Below, in pieces: positions 47,301 through 58,255 of a stretch of 64,000 bases of DNA (position 1 is the first letter of the stretch; every line of letters starts with the position of its first letter). The notes under the pieces were generated by a model. It did not search any database, was not told the origin of the DNA, and saw only the letters and a program-made list of their open reading frames with translations. A program made the translations under genes and the position numbers. Source of the DNA: Nansenia antarctica (lineage: Eukaryota; Chordata; Actinopteri; Argentiniformes; Microstomatidae). Location: assembly GCA_963989245.1 (NCBI GenBank), contig OZ022342.1:23612316-23676315 (forward strand), written 5' to 3'.

Positions 47301-48544
47301 GCACTTGCAAGTCTGTGAATCAAGATGCAACAGCTGGGGAAGAGCTTGCCTCCTTTCATCCCTCAGCCAAACAAGCTAAGATCTGAATGTGCTTTGTGTT
47401 GTAATCTGGACTCTCCCTTTGATGGCCATATTAAAAATGGATACCAAGACAGCAAACTAAAACAGATTTGTTTCACATGACGCAAAGTGGAATATGGAAC
47501 CATTATGGTCCATAATTCAGCGATGAAACATTCTGAAATCGTTGCAAAAGCCAGTTTTCAGTATGACATTCAGGACCAAAATATAGTAAATATGTCAAGA
47601 ACTAAGGTTTTCACAAACATTACTTGACACCTAAGGCAAATTATTTGAATCAATAGTACTTCACAAACACAACAAGTATTATTTTGGGAGTTGGGGGAGT
47701 GAGTAAGAAAGACAGTTCTAGTTTGTCATCTGAGAATGCAATTCAGAGAATTCAGCTCAATGGAGTTTCTTAAGTATGTTCAGTAAGAGGGAAAGTAAAA
47801 GTGTAATTATTGTGTGACAAGCATTCATGTGCTTAAATATATATTTTTTCTAAGCTTACATTTTTATTTAAAAAGCACTACCACGATGTTCAGTATAACA
47901 ATACAGATAATTCACTGTGAAAAAAACAGCTGTCTCTTTTTAAATAGATTTAGTTCCATACCGAAGACCAATGTGCGGTCCAGTGTGTATGATTCCTACT
48001 GAAGGTACGACAAAGGCTTTTCTGTAGGGCCACAGCTTTCCCTTAAAGATGCTACAGGAATGTTGTATAATGTCAGCCACTAGTTCTAGAATTAGTGTTA
48101 GGGTCACCGAAATAGACAGAAATATTGTCAAGAAATGTACCTGATTGAACAGAGAGTAACACCTCCCCCTCTCCCATGAGCAAAAGCCTATTTTGCTCAT
48201 GTGTATTGTATTGGTCTTAAACTGAAGTCTGTGTGGTCTAATGAGATAATAAATCGATTAACAGTTGTATAAAGAATAAGCAACACAAATCGTGTAGCAT
48301 CTCTTTACTAATTTAGCACTGTATAGGTAAGATATGTGCTTGTAACTCAAATCATCACCACATATTCCATTGACATCAGTGTCACATGAGCTGAACTTGT
48401 GTTAGGATGTGACAAAATGCTAAATAGTTTCAGTGTCCTTGACACCACCAACCTCAGTACAAACATCAGATTTCAATTATGTGTAGATTGTGCTCTTATC
48501 ATCATCAGAAACAACACTTGATTTCACCTCTGAGTCCCTTTGTC
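44303..48544. other. Long unique non-coding stretch
   Basis: No recognisable repeat, RNA gene or coding exon. Landmarks are a C-run at 45760-45771 and G-runs at 46880-46896. The 142-codon minus frame at 45150-45578 has no known motif and overlaps another frame, so I treat it as chance. Confidence 0.4.
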
Positions 48545-48665
48545 ATTGGTTGGTTAAAAGTGTTAAAATGTATTGTATTTGTCGTGCATTGTTTGTGGCC
48601 ATGAACTGTGCAAACTGAATCGCCCTTCGGGGATAAATAAAGTATTCTGTATCTGTATCTGGTAT
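48545..48665 (+). mobile_element. Retroelement 3' tail fragment
   Basis: 'aatcgcccttcggggataaa', 'taaagtattctg' and a (tatctg)3 tail. This is the familiar teleost 'cttcggggat.aataaagtat' ending. Confidence 0.6.
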
Positions 48666-49941
48666 GCTTTCTGCATGTCTCCGACTCAATTCAAAGTGAA
48701 AGGTTGTTGCACACAAAAAAGAATGAAACGCCATCGCTTTTACAGATTATTTAAATTCAGGGGTCGATGCTGTCTTCAAAGGTGTTACCTTGTACAAAAG
48801 AAGATTCTAGCGCTGCCCATTTACAATCTCACCTCCCAATGGCCTTTCATGAGCACACTTGTTTTTCATTAGAGAGTGAGATGTTCTGATCTGAGGGTGT
48901 GTTTTCTGCTCCGTCACGGCTGTAGTGAGTGCTAATTGACAACCCGCTGAGAGAGAGTGCCTAAAAAAGGTCAGTACTTCCGGCCCTTACTGAAAAGGTC
49001 AGAACCCCACCTTTAAAAGGCAGACTTAAGTGGTCGAAAAGTGGCCTAAGAAGCTCAGTTGAGTGTTTGTTTGTAACAAGGCTCCTCTAAGAATATCCTC
49101 ACTGATGACACAAGTCACTTGGAACTGTTTGGGAAACCATTTTGGGTGTCCGTCATGTGAACCAATACGTGGCAGTATAGCGCACCTGAGTCAACATATC
49201 CAACCCCAAAGTTGTTGTAAAACTTAAAATCCATCTCAAGTTGGCCTTCCTTTTACAGAGAAATCCTAAGACCAGATTGTTACGATTCAACACGTTTTTC
49301 CCCACTAATTTCTTCCCCTTGTCGAAACTACACATCCCCAATGGCCAATATTCCGCCCCACAGGAGATTTACCGGTAGACAGCTCAATTACAAAACATTA
49401 AATGCAGCAAATTTGGGTCTCACCGCAAGAGCGGGAAATTGGTGCTCAGTTAATTATCTGCTGATGTTTTATCCTCAACCGGAAAAAACTTTCCCTACCT
49501 GTAGGAGGTGGGAGAGACTCCAGAGCTAATTACAGCCAGAGCTGCTCTTGATCATGGCCGCCTCCCCGCCGTCCTCTCCCTGTGTTGTCTGTTAATTAAC
49601 AAACTGCATTGATTCGCAATGTTTACTGCGTAAACACAGCAATGAAGAGCAATCACTCCCGTCTACAAATGCAGATTTGTATAGGTGGGGACCTCCAACA
49701 CAGGCTTGGGTGACATTGACCAACGGAAATCTTTTAGATGGATGACATCTTCTCTCTAGACAGTGAGGTGTAACAATGCTCATCTAAAAATAAACATCAG
49801 GACAACCCCCAATTAAGCAGCATTGATGTCTCCATCTTGTTTGGGTTTCTTTGTTATGCACGGGCAGCAGTGCATCTCGCCCATTTGCCGGTTAGTTCCG
49901 GGTTGTTTGCTTTACAATGATTTCTCACTCAGATAATTTAT
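48666..49941. other. Non-coding DNA, candidate conserved block 48880-49640
   Basis: Complex, repeat-free sequence with many homeodomain-like cores: gtgctaattgacaacc, gctcaattacaa, cagttaattatctg, gagctaattacagcc, tgttaattaacaaac. The five cores within about 700 bp make this the densest such cluster noted by eye. Functional status is inference only. Confidence 0.35.
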
Positions 49942-50032
49942 ATGTGTGCGTGCGTGCATGCATGCATGCATGTGCGTGTGCGTGTGCATATGTGTGTTTG
50001 TGTGATTTAGTGTGTGGGTGTGTGAGTGTGAG
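49942..50032. repeat. TG/TGCA-rich alternating microsatellite
   Basis: Contains (tgca)n-type stretch gcatgcatgcatgcatg at about 49956-49972, followed by tgtgcgtgtg units. Confidence 0.9.
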
Positions 50033-52492
50033 TCTGGCTTGGCAGAAACTGAAACTGTTAATAAACCATAACTCTCATTCTCTACTGAAATAATCGATTA
50101 TCTGATGTACAGTTTTCCAGCAGATGCCGACCCTGACATGATCACTCAGAGATCACGCCTTATGTAAGGAATCCATACTTACAATACAATCATATAATGT
50201 ATTGAATTAACCCTTTTTTGCTGGGATATGTAGATCATCTGTATACGAGTAGTTCATATTTCATACATATTTTACATCTTGTGGTGGAACCCAAAGTGGA
50301 ACCCAAAGTGGTACACCAGTGGTGGAACCCAAAGAAATAGCATGTGTTTTATTTCTACAGGTGGAACCGTCTGTGGTGGGTCGAGAAACCACACGAGTTA
50401 GCAATCGCTAGCTTATTTACAGTACATGGATTGTCAATATTCTCTATTAGCATCTATGGCTATGGTTGCCGTGGAAATGGAATGGAAGGCTCAGTGCAAA
50501 TGCCCCTACTGCAGGGGTACTGCAAATGTAATGTATGAGAAATATTTATAAATTATCAAAAATGGTTAGCTAATAGTTATTACTTTAATCCTGTGTTTCC
50601 GAGGGATCTATCACTGAAAAAACCCTCAGTAACATTGCAGAAAATACCATTTAATATGTCAAATCCATACGTTACAGCCAATGACATACTTCCTGCAATA
50701 TATATATAATATTATATTCAATTAGTTCAGGAAAGAGAACAAAACAAACCACAGGCAAATTGCATTCTTTAAGTAGATGAGAGTCAAAGACAAAGCACAT
50801 TTCAGATCATAGCCGATCGTTTCAATCGCCTGCTCAGTAATGTCAATATGAACAAAAACCTCTCCAATATGTTAGTGTTTTTCCACATGCAGAGGAATGA
50901 TGAGCAAGACAACTTTAAAAGGTAAATCATCAGAGATTTGTATGAATAATTTGTTGCACATTCTCTATTCTTTTGGTTCTCCAAGAGACCGGGGCATGTA
51001 AGGCCTGAAGCCTGCATTCTCTCAAAATAAAGCATCCTTGAAATAAATAATAAAGTGAGAGAAGGAACAGAATACTGTACAATGCAACAACACCCCCATA
51101 ATAACAAATAATCATCACTCAGCTGAAGAGTGGCTTCATATGATTAGAACATTCTAGCCTACTGTAAATTGAAAGAAGATACACTACACACCTGTATGTA
51201 CCTGTGTGTAAATTGGACTTACTCAAGGAAGAAAAAAGTAGCACTGTATTTCAACGTACACAAATGATCAGGTATTTGCCAAGAAATACTGTAACAATAA
51301 AAATGGCGATTGCAATACTTCATTGTCAGGCCAAACTACACCAATCATCATCAAAAACGTTAAAACACCTAGAAATGCATATGGCAATTTTATAACCATA
51401 ACCAAGTACGTTTGGCAAGTACATTGGAAGCACTTTGAATGAATGTTATATTTTTGACACCAGTGAGTTTATAAGTAATGAAGAAGCCCCCTAACAAGGC
51501 TGATGCCTCATTTCAGAGTCCAGGAGATGTGGCGATGGATCGCCTAACAAGCTGGGGGCTCAAGACAGTGTGGATCTATAGTATAAACAATCCCTCGCCA
51601 GTCAAAGCATGGGTATTTTAAGACTGATGCTGTGCCTTTTATAGCAAGAGCACCACTGCCATACAATAGCATGTTTTGCCTGTCAAACTGAATATCAAAG
51701 GTCAATGTAGGATGGCTAATAAGCACAGACCAGTGTCGGGAGCAGTGGTGGACAGAAAACAGTGTCGCCATACCCTACTGATCAGCAGCTCAAAGGGATC
51801 TCAGCAGTGGAGATACAACCTAAGGTAGCTTTCAAACCCCCACAGAGCCCTGCACTATGGGGGCAGGCAGAGTGACTGGTTCACTTGGTTACCATGGCGT
51901 GACAGCAACATGGAGCATGGAGTTAGTATGGAGTGACAATTCCTCCGAAGTATCGATTATGTCAGTCCCTGCAGGGACTAGACTTGCGGAAGAACCTTCA
52001 AGACATGTTCTAAAGTCAGAAAGTAGTCTTACTTAGTGAGGACGTTTTGACAAGCTGAAAATACAACCTTGTTATGGTACGCTATCTCCAGAGGCTTAAT
52101 TAACATGAATGAATACTGAATTGTTATTGCAACATGGAATCTGCATGTTTCCATAAAGCACTACTAAAGGGTAAAGATAATAAAAGTTAGGGTTAGGTCA
52201 GGCATAAGCTTTGAGTGGTTTGGGTAAGGATAAGTTGTCATGGGAAGGTATTAGCAAACATAGCTAGTTAGCAGCTAGAAATAGCAAACAAAAACACTAA
52301 AAGCCACATTGTCCAAATTTCCCCAAAGCCAACGTGAAACCGCCAACATTTAATTTCATGCTCTAGATATCAGGCTACATTTGATGACAAAGGGAAATAG
52401 GAGGGTATCGTTTCTTGTTTCATAATATATTCATACACTTTCAATGAACAGGGACTCCTGTCTATCACTTGGGCATTGTGTGCCTGTGTGTG
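50033..52492. other. Unique AT-rich non-coding DNA
   Basis: A small 'gtggaacccaaa' repeat occurs three times around 50283-50332. No gene or mobile element recognised. Confidence 0.45.
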
Positions 52493-52498
52493 TCTAAG

Positions 52499-52565
<67 letters not shown>

Positions 52566-52626
52566 GTGTGTCTGAGTGAGTGTGTGGGTGAGTGAGTGTG
52601 TGGGTGTATGAGTGTGTGTACACAGA
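52493..52626. repeat. (TG)n array with degenerate flanks
   Basis: Pure TG to about 52560, then tgagtgagtgtgtggg variants. The matching His/Thr frames on the minus strand are artefacts. Confidence 0.97.
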
Positions 52627-54465
52627 GTGTGTGGTAACAAGGGCCCTCATGTACCAATGTGCTCTTTGATAAGAACTTTTAACATGAAAAGGTCCTTTTT
52701 GCAATATTCTCTTTGAAACGCTTCTTTCGAGAGCAGATGGGGGATCAAAGACAGAGACATACAAGTGCATTGTAATTGGGCAGAAACTGAATGCTTCACT
52801 CTGCCACCTGTGACTAATAAGACAAAACCCTTAAGGATGGCATCGCATTGCTAATTCCCTGTATGAATGAACACAACTCCAGCCAAAATCGCCTGCAGAT
52901 GATACTCCCTCTCACAACCCAGAAAACATCTTATATCCGTGACTTCGATTTGTTGTGATAGATTGAATTGACGGTACAGTCGAGGTAGTTAGAGGGGGAG
53001 AAAGTTATACTCTCTCCGTCCTTGGCTACTGAGTCCCATGGCTCTAACAAAGTTACTTCTTCAGTAAAAGTCGTCACGACAACCTCAAAAGGCACAGTAG
53101 ATGCTGTCTCTGGTGACACACAGCCAGAGCCATCTTTCTAAATAATCACAGCAACGCTGCAGTGAGGAGCTCATTGAGCTCGGCTGGGGGAGCTACCTGT
53201 GGGAACATTAGCGTTCTGATTTGTATTCTTACGGCTGAGTGAAGCAGAATAAAAGCGTCAGGGGAGGGAAAGTGAGACGTCGTCTCGCAGGAAATGATTG
53301 GGAGATATCATTACATCAGATTCCTCTTTCAGTCTGACCTTCATAACTGTTACTCCTCCAGTCTCGTGCTGATAGGCTCACTAATCATCGGGCCCAGCAC
53401 CGCAAAACAATCACTTCCCTAATTGGCAACAACAGCTTAGGCAAGGAGTGCATCTTCCCCCAAATGGAGTAATTAACAAACGTGCTCTCCATCTTTTTTT
53501 TTCTTCGCGCGAGGAATTAGTTAGGTACAAGGTCAATTTCATCTCATGGGATGTTCAATAAGGTGTTACTGCGGTGAGATTCTTTTATGAGAAGGACATA
53601 CCTATTCCCCATTGATCATGTATTCCCAATCAAATCTAAATGAAGATTGAGGAGTACAATTTAGTTGTACTGGAAGCCATGCTAGACATGCCAATTTAGG
53701 TCTGTACTCAGAGAGGGAAGGACTGCACTCCTGTCATTCAGTTGTGTTGAACTTCTCACTTTTAGCTTTTAGGCTTGACCTACAAAACTAAGATATAACA
53801 TTATGTCTACTCCTGTCTTCAAAATCATTACCCACGTGGTTTTTAAGTCATCCAAAATTGCTTGATTACAAAAAAATCTTCATAAGCACTTATGTTTCAA
53901 GTTTGTAGTATATATATTTTGCATATCTTCTGACAACCTTTCTCATCAACAGGGAAACGCAGCCAAACGCAACCAAACTATGCTACAAGCCTCTAATTAA
54001 TGATTTTCGCACTCAACAAAACATTTACCACGCAGCCCCTAATGATGGATAATGGATGAATTTATTCTGCCCTAATTGCTGAAATTCTTCAAAAGTTATC
54101 CCAAGAAATTACAGACACTCACACTGAACGAAAATGAAAATGAGGCGAAATCTAGGACAAAACTTTGGTTTCTGCCGAGACCTAATCTGGAGATGTAAAT
54201 CCAATGACGAAGAGCTCCTCCCATTTGAGGGGAACAAACTAGGACAATCAAACAGATTCATTGAAAGGACACTCTACACTCTACTCTAGGCTACATCATA
54301 GCTTTCAGTCACGTGGTTTCTTCCCTAGCAACCACCAACCTGACGGGCAAAAAGTATCATAGCAACATGGCGAGTGGACGCAAACGGTTAATAAAATACA
54401 AAGGTTCCATCTCACAAAACATAATGGAATGTCAAAACTTTGACGCTCAATATCTCTGAACTACC
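52627..54465. other. Non-coding DNA, candidate conserved block 53150-53540
   Basis: 53150-53540 is complex and repeat-free, with ctcactaatcatcgggcc, cctaattggcaac and ggagtaattaacaaacg. Further TAAT cores lie at about 53992 (ctctaattaatga) and 54070 (gccctaattgctg). 54300-54420 contains a cagtcacgtggtttc E-box. Interpretation is inference. Confidence 0.3.
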
Positions 54466-54654
54466 CTAAACGGAGATAGAACCTTATCATTCTAAACGGA
54501 GATAGAACCTTATCATTCTAAACGGAGATAGAACCTTCTCATTCTAAACGGAGATAGAACCTTATAATTCTAAACAGAGATAGAACCTTATCATTCTAAA
54601 CGGAGATAGAACCTTATCATTCTAAACGGAGATAGAACCTTCTCATTCTAAACT
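54466..54654. repeat. 26-bp minisatellite, seven copies
   Basis: Unit ctaaacggagatagaacc + ttatcatt starts at 54466, 54492, 54518, 54544, 54570, 54596 and 54622, with a/c changes in the last bases (ttctcatt, ttataatt). Confidence 0.97.
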
Positions 54655-54814
54655 CACGAGTTATCTTCAGTTGATGGATTTGACTTAGGGGGCATTCATT
54701 TGAAGTAACGTAATGAACATACAAGTAACAACAACAGGTTAATGCAGCCAACCAGCCAGCCAAGCAAAGACCATGACTATGCCCAGTTTATGCATTATAC
54801 ACTCTAATATAATT

Positions 54815-55530
54815 GTTAGATTGCCAGGGTATTCGCTACAGGTTGTTGTATACATATACGTTTAATACGAAACTCGATCAACCGGGCGTTCGGGAGTTCT
54901 ACCGCTGCTGGACGGAACTCCCGCTGACAGCGGGTCGAGGGGATATTTCTACCCGGGAATTCGCTCATTGCTGTGTCCACGGTGATAGGAGTGGAGGATC
55001 GACTCCATTCAAAAACTTTTCGATTCCCTGGTTTCTCCTCTTTCCGAACACGTTGGAATTTTTACCGTAACCCCCGGAGAATCAAAGTTATTAAGCCGCA
55101 AAGGGTGCCTCCTTGACCGGCTTTGACCGCGAATAACACCGGCTATGGAGGTGCTACAAACACAGTTTTAATTTCTCTAAATTCACCATCAGTATACGGT
55201 CATTTTGAGCCCTTACACACCGCGCTGACACCCCGAGAACATATACTTTTAATACGAAACTCGATCAACCGGGCGTTCGGGAGTTCTACCGCTAATTCGC
55301 TCCTTGCTGTGTCCACTGTGATAGGAGTGGAGGATCGACTCCATTCAAAAACTTTTGGATTCCCTGGCTCCTCCTCTTTCCGGACACGTTGGAATTATTT
55401 TCCTAACCCACGGGAAATCAAAGTTATTAACCCGCAAAAAGTGGGTTTTGCCCGTGGGTTTTGCCCGCAAAAAGTGCCTTTTGCCCGTCAGGTGGGCGTT
55501 TCCACTATGCTGTGACGTCACATGAAAGCT
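54815..55530 (+). mobile_element. Second locus of the ~386-bp repeat unit
   Basis: tttaatacgaaactcgatca begins at 54861 and again at 55248, offset 387. The unit includes gaataacaccggctatgg, ggtcattttgagccctta, ggagtggaggatcgactcc and gattccctgg, all shared with 39241-39866. The right part adds a 'gggttttgcccg' repeat cluster (55440-55500). No clear terminal inverted repeats bound it, so it is a partial or differently organised relative of the 38.8-kb element. Confidence 0.8.
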
Positions 55531-56445
55531 ATGAATACTAGTGAACCAACGCCAGGACTGCGACTAGATATGAAGGACCCAAGAGGGTTTACTTCATCCC
55601 AAGAGTGGAGGAAATGAGATGCTTGTGATAGAAGGTAATGAGGTTAGCATACATTCTGTCAGAAAGAACTTATCACAGCCATCGTTGTATGAAAAGTAAA
55701 ATGGGAAAGGAGCCGGTAGTAGATAGAAGTATTGTTTAACAACGTTATTGGAAGTTTTGAGTGGGCTTTAACCTCAAATGATTTTAAGTAGGGCATAATT
55801 AAGTAGGTGGCAACGATGCTGTACACAACAAAGGCTTTGAAATTCCTTCCCACACAGTTTGTTTTCTAGGTCATTGTTGAAGTAATTGAAAAGCTTTGGT
55901 GGCTACTGTCCATGACTTGCCACTACTCACAATAAACATCTTTGCAAATGGTGCCTGTAAATCTCAACAGGCTCTTTTTTTTCTTCTTCAAATGCATTTT
56001 AGTGGAAGTGATTGGTTGTCAATGCAACACAATGGTGAAGACACACATGAATGATCAGATACCACTTTCAGATACAGTCCAGATTGCTCCTCTACTCCAT
56101 GACTAGGACTAGGAGTTTTTAAAATTGCAACATTGATTCAGAATTTGTATTGTCGCAATCAGCAGTAGTTCTAGTTCAATACCAGTAGTTCAATACCAAA
56201 GTGTTCTAAAAACTTTCTGAAGGAATTTAAAGGCATGGTCCAGCCGAAATATTATTTTACCCTGAAATATCCTCATAGGCCAGTAGTGAAAGCTTCTCTG
56301 GTTCAAACTTCCAAAAAAGTTTAGTAGCAGCGAGATACTAGTCAAACCTGTATCTGCTTTTATTGTAATTGCAAACTACATAGTTTTGCAATAATATGTA
56401 ATGATCGTCAAATATCCTGGATTCCATTAGGATACCAGCAAGGTT
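55531..56445. other. Unique AT-rich DNA
   Basis: A 17-bp doublet (agttcaataccagtagttc...) lies near 56172-56200. Otherwise nothing recognised. Confidence 0.45.
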
Positions 56446-56705
56446 TTGTCACAGCTAGTACTCACAGAGCTAGTAATCATAGAGCTAGTAATCATAGAGC
56501 TAGTGAATGAATGAATGAATGAATGAATGATAGAGCTAGTAATCATAGAGCTAGTACTCACAGAGCTAGTAATCATAGAGCTAGTAGTCATAGATCTACT
56601 AATCATAGAGCTAGTAGTCATAGATCTACTAATCATAGAGCTAGTAGTCATAGATCTACTAATCATAGAGCTAGTAGTCATAGAGCTAGTAATCATAGAG
56701 GTATA
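56446..56705. repeat. 15-bp minisatellite with a 30-bp higher-order period
   Basis: Unit agagctagtaatcat alternates with agatctactaatcat in the second half. A (gaat)n run (56503-56530) interrupts it. Both strands stay open because the period is divisible by three, giving Arg/Ser/His-rich and Met/Ser/Thr-rich repeats that are not credible proteins. Confidence 0.95.
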
Positions 56706-57554
56706 AATCAAATGCCCAAATTAAATTTCGGGCGTCATAATTATGCCATCAAAGGAGAGGAAATGCGACATGGAAATATGTTAAAATGTGGGACCTTCAT
56801 GCACAAATCAGCCTTAAAACACGTAACGTTAGATAGATAACGTTAGATACGGAGCGCAGATTAATTTTTTTGCCGTTCCGAAATCCGATGTGACAGGAAC
56901 GCTGAAGAAACAGCCGCTGTCCACGGCATTAGTCAGCTACATGATAAAACCCATCGCTGCTATCACGCATTGAGTCTGGTGTTGCTCACTGCTCACATCC
57001 AGTCTCCCGCTCACTGCTCTCCACACCCATCAATAATATTACTTAATAACAACTGCTCAGATTAGATTGCGTGTTTTGGTTTATTAAGTGCCACAGCTAT
57101 AGCGTCATACCATCAACGGGGGGAAATGTGACATGGGAATAGGTAAAAATGCGCTACTATCATGCACAAATCAGCCTAACATTAGATAGATACATTTACA
57201 TGAAATATATCTACCATCATCCACTGTCAAATGCCACAGGTAAGAATGTATTTCTAAATAAACAGGACTGTACATCTGAGGATCATCATCAGGACTGAGC
57301 GTAAATGTGAATCGCACACGGATGGCATGGTGTATTTCTATGGGAAGGCTGTTCCATTGGACTGGCACTCATACAATCAGCTAATCAGATATGAGTGCTC
57401 AGGGTCTTGCTTTGAGTAGTGTAATGGAAGTGCCCAGGTAATAGTTTTGATATTATTGTCCTCTACTGCTGAGCACCAAAACCCTTGGATCTTAAACTTG
57501 ACTGAAGCGTGCTTGGAACGGTGTATTTCTATGTTGGGACTTGTAAGCATAGGC
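56706..57554. other. Unique non-coding DNA
   Basis: A 'acgttagatagataacgtta' local repeat occurs at 56823-56848. Nothing else recognised. Confidence 0.45.
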
Positions 57555-57680
57555 ACAGCACATCGGCATAATAGCGATTCTTTTGTTATGCTTGTTATAA
57601 AGAAAAGGTCTATAATGCATTGAAATGACATTAAACTAAGATAATAAGATGGTTATCATCATTTTTCAAATATTTATTAA
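57555..57680 (-). mobile_element. Fragment related to the 38.8-kb TIR element
   Basis: The reverse complement reads 'attatcttagtttaatgtca', 'tttcaatgca', 'aacaagcataac' and 'aatcgctattatgc', colinear with 39133-39255. Identity is roughly 80% by eye over about 120 bp. Confidence 0.75.
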
Positions 57681-57764
57681 CAAATAAAAAGTAATTACAT
57701 TTGTCTGCATTGCCTAGAGCTAAATCTGATTTCTGTAGATGATTCGCAAGGCATCGTGGGAGGT

Positions 57765-57930
57765 AGGGCCATGGCTCCAAACGTCGTCTGGTCCTGAAAA
57801 ATCTCCAAACGGAGCTGTGAATAGCCCTACGGCTCAGCCCTACCCTAAATGAAAACAAGAATTGGGACACGTGAACGCGCAAAACTGAGCCGCAGGGGTG
57901 AATTGGGATTAGGCCAAAGTGTCCGTCTCA
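57765..57930 (-). mobile_element. Possible DNA-transposon end
   Basis: On the minus strand 'ggcctaatcccaattcaccc' and 'cacgtgtcccaattcttg' flank a 'gcggctcagttttgcgcg' segment. A 'tagggtagggctgagccg' segment follows. The 'tcccaattc...agggctgag' wording recalls short non-autonomous elements of fish. Family not identified. Confidence 0.3.
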
Positions 57931-58179
57931 TGAGGGGAGAGTGGCTGGTGAAACCAAAACCAAAACAAAGAGGCTGTATGTCAGTTTACGAAGAGGAAAT
58001 AGTTCTGAGCAAATCAATTACAGAGACTGCAATTGTTTTATTTTCAATAGAATGCACTTCAAAAAGTGTAATTCGCTGCTAAACTAAAGTTTCTCTGAGG
58101 AGATGTTGGCATGTCATTTAAACAATGCTAACTGTTAGCCTGTGCTGCAGCAGCAAAGTGGAGAACCGGAGAAGTTTCT
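57931..58179. other. Unique DNA
   Basis: No feature seen. Confidence 0.4.
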
Positions 58180-58255
58180 ACTACTGGCCTAGACAATGTC
58201 TAAGACACATTTCCCTTCGGGGGACAATACTTTTGATCTTATCTTATCTCATCAC
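58180..58255 (+). mobile_element. Retroelement 3' tail fragment
   Basis: 'acacatttcccttcggggg', 'acaatacttttgatc' and (ttatc)n tail (58235-58250). Same ending style as 48545-48665. Confidence 0.55.

Noticed and set aside
56523..56840. Arg/Ser/His repeat protein on plus and Met/Ser/Thr repeat protein on minus
   Set aside because: A 15-bp minisatellite keeps both strands open. Not a biological protein.
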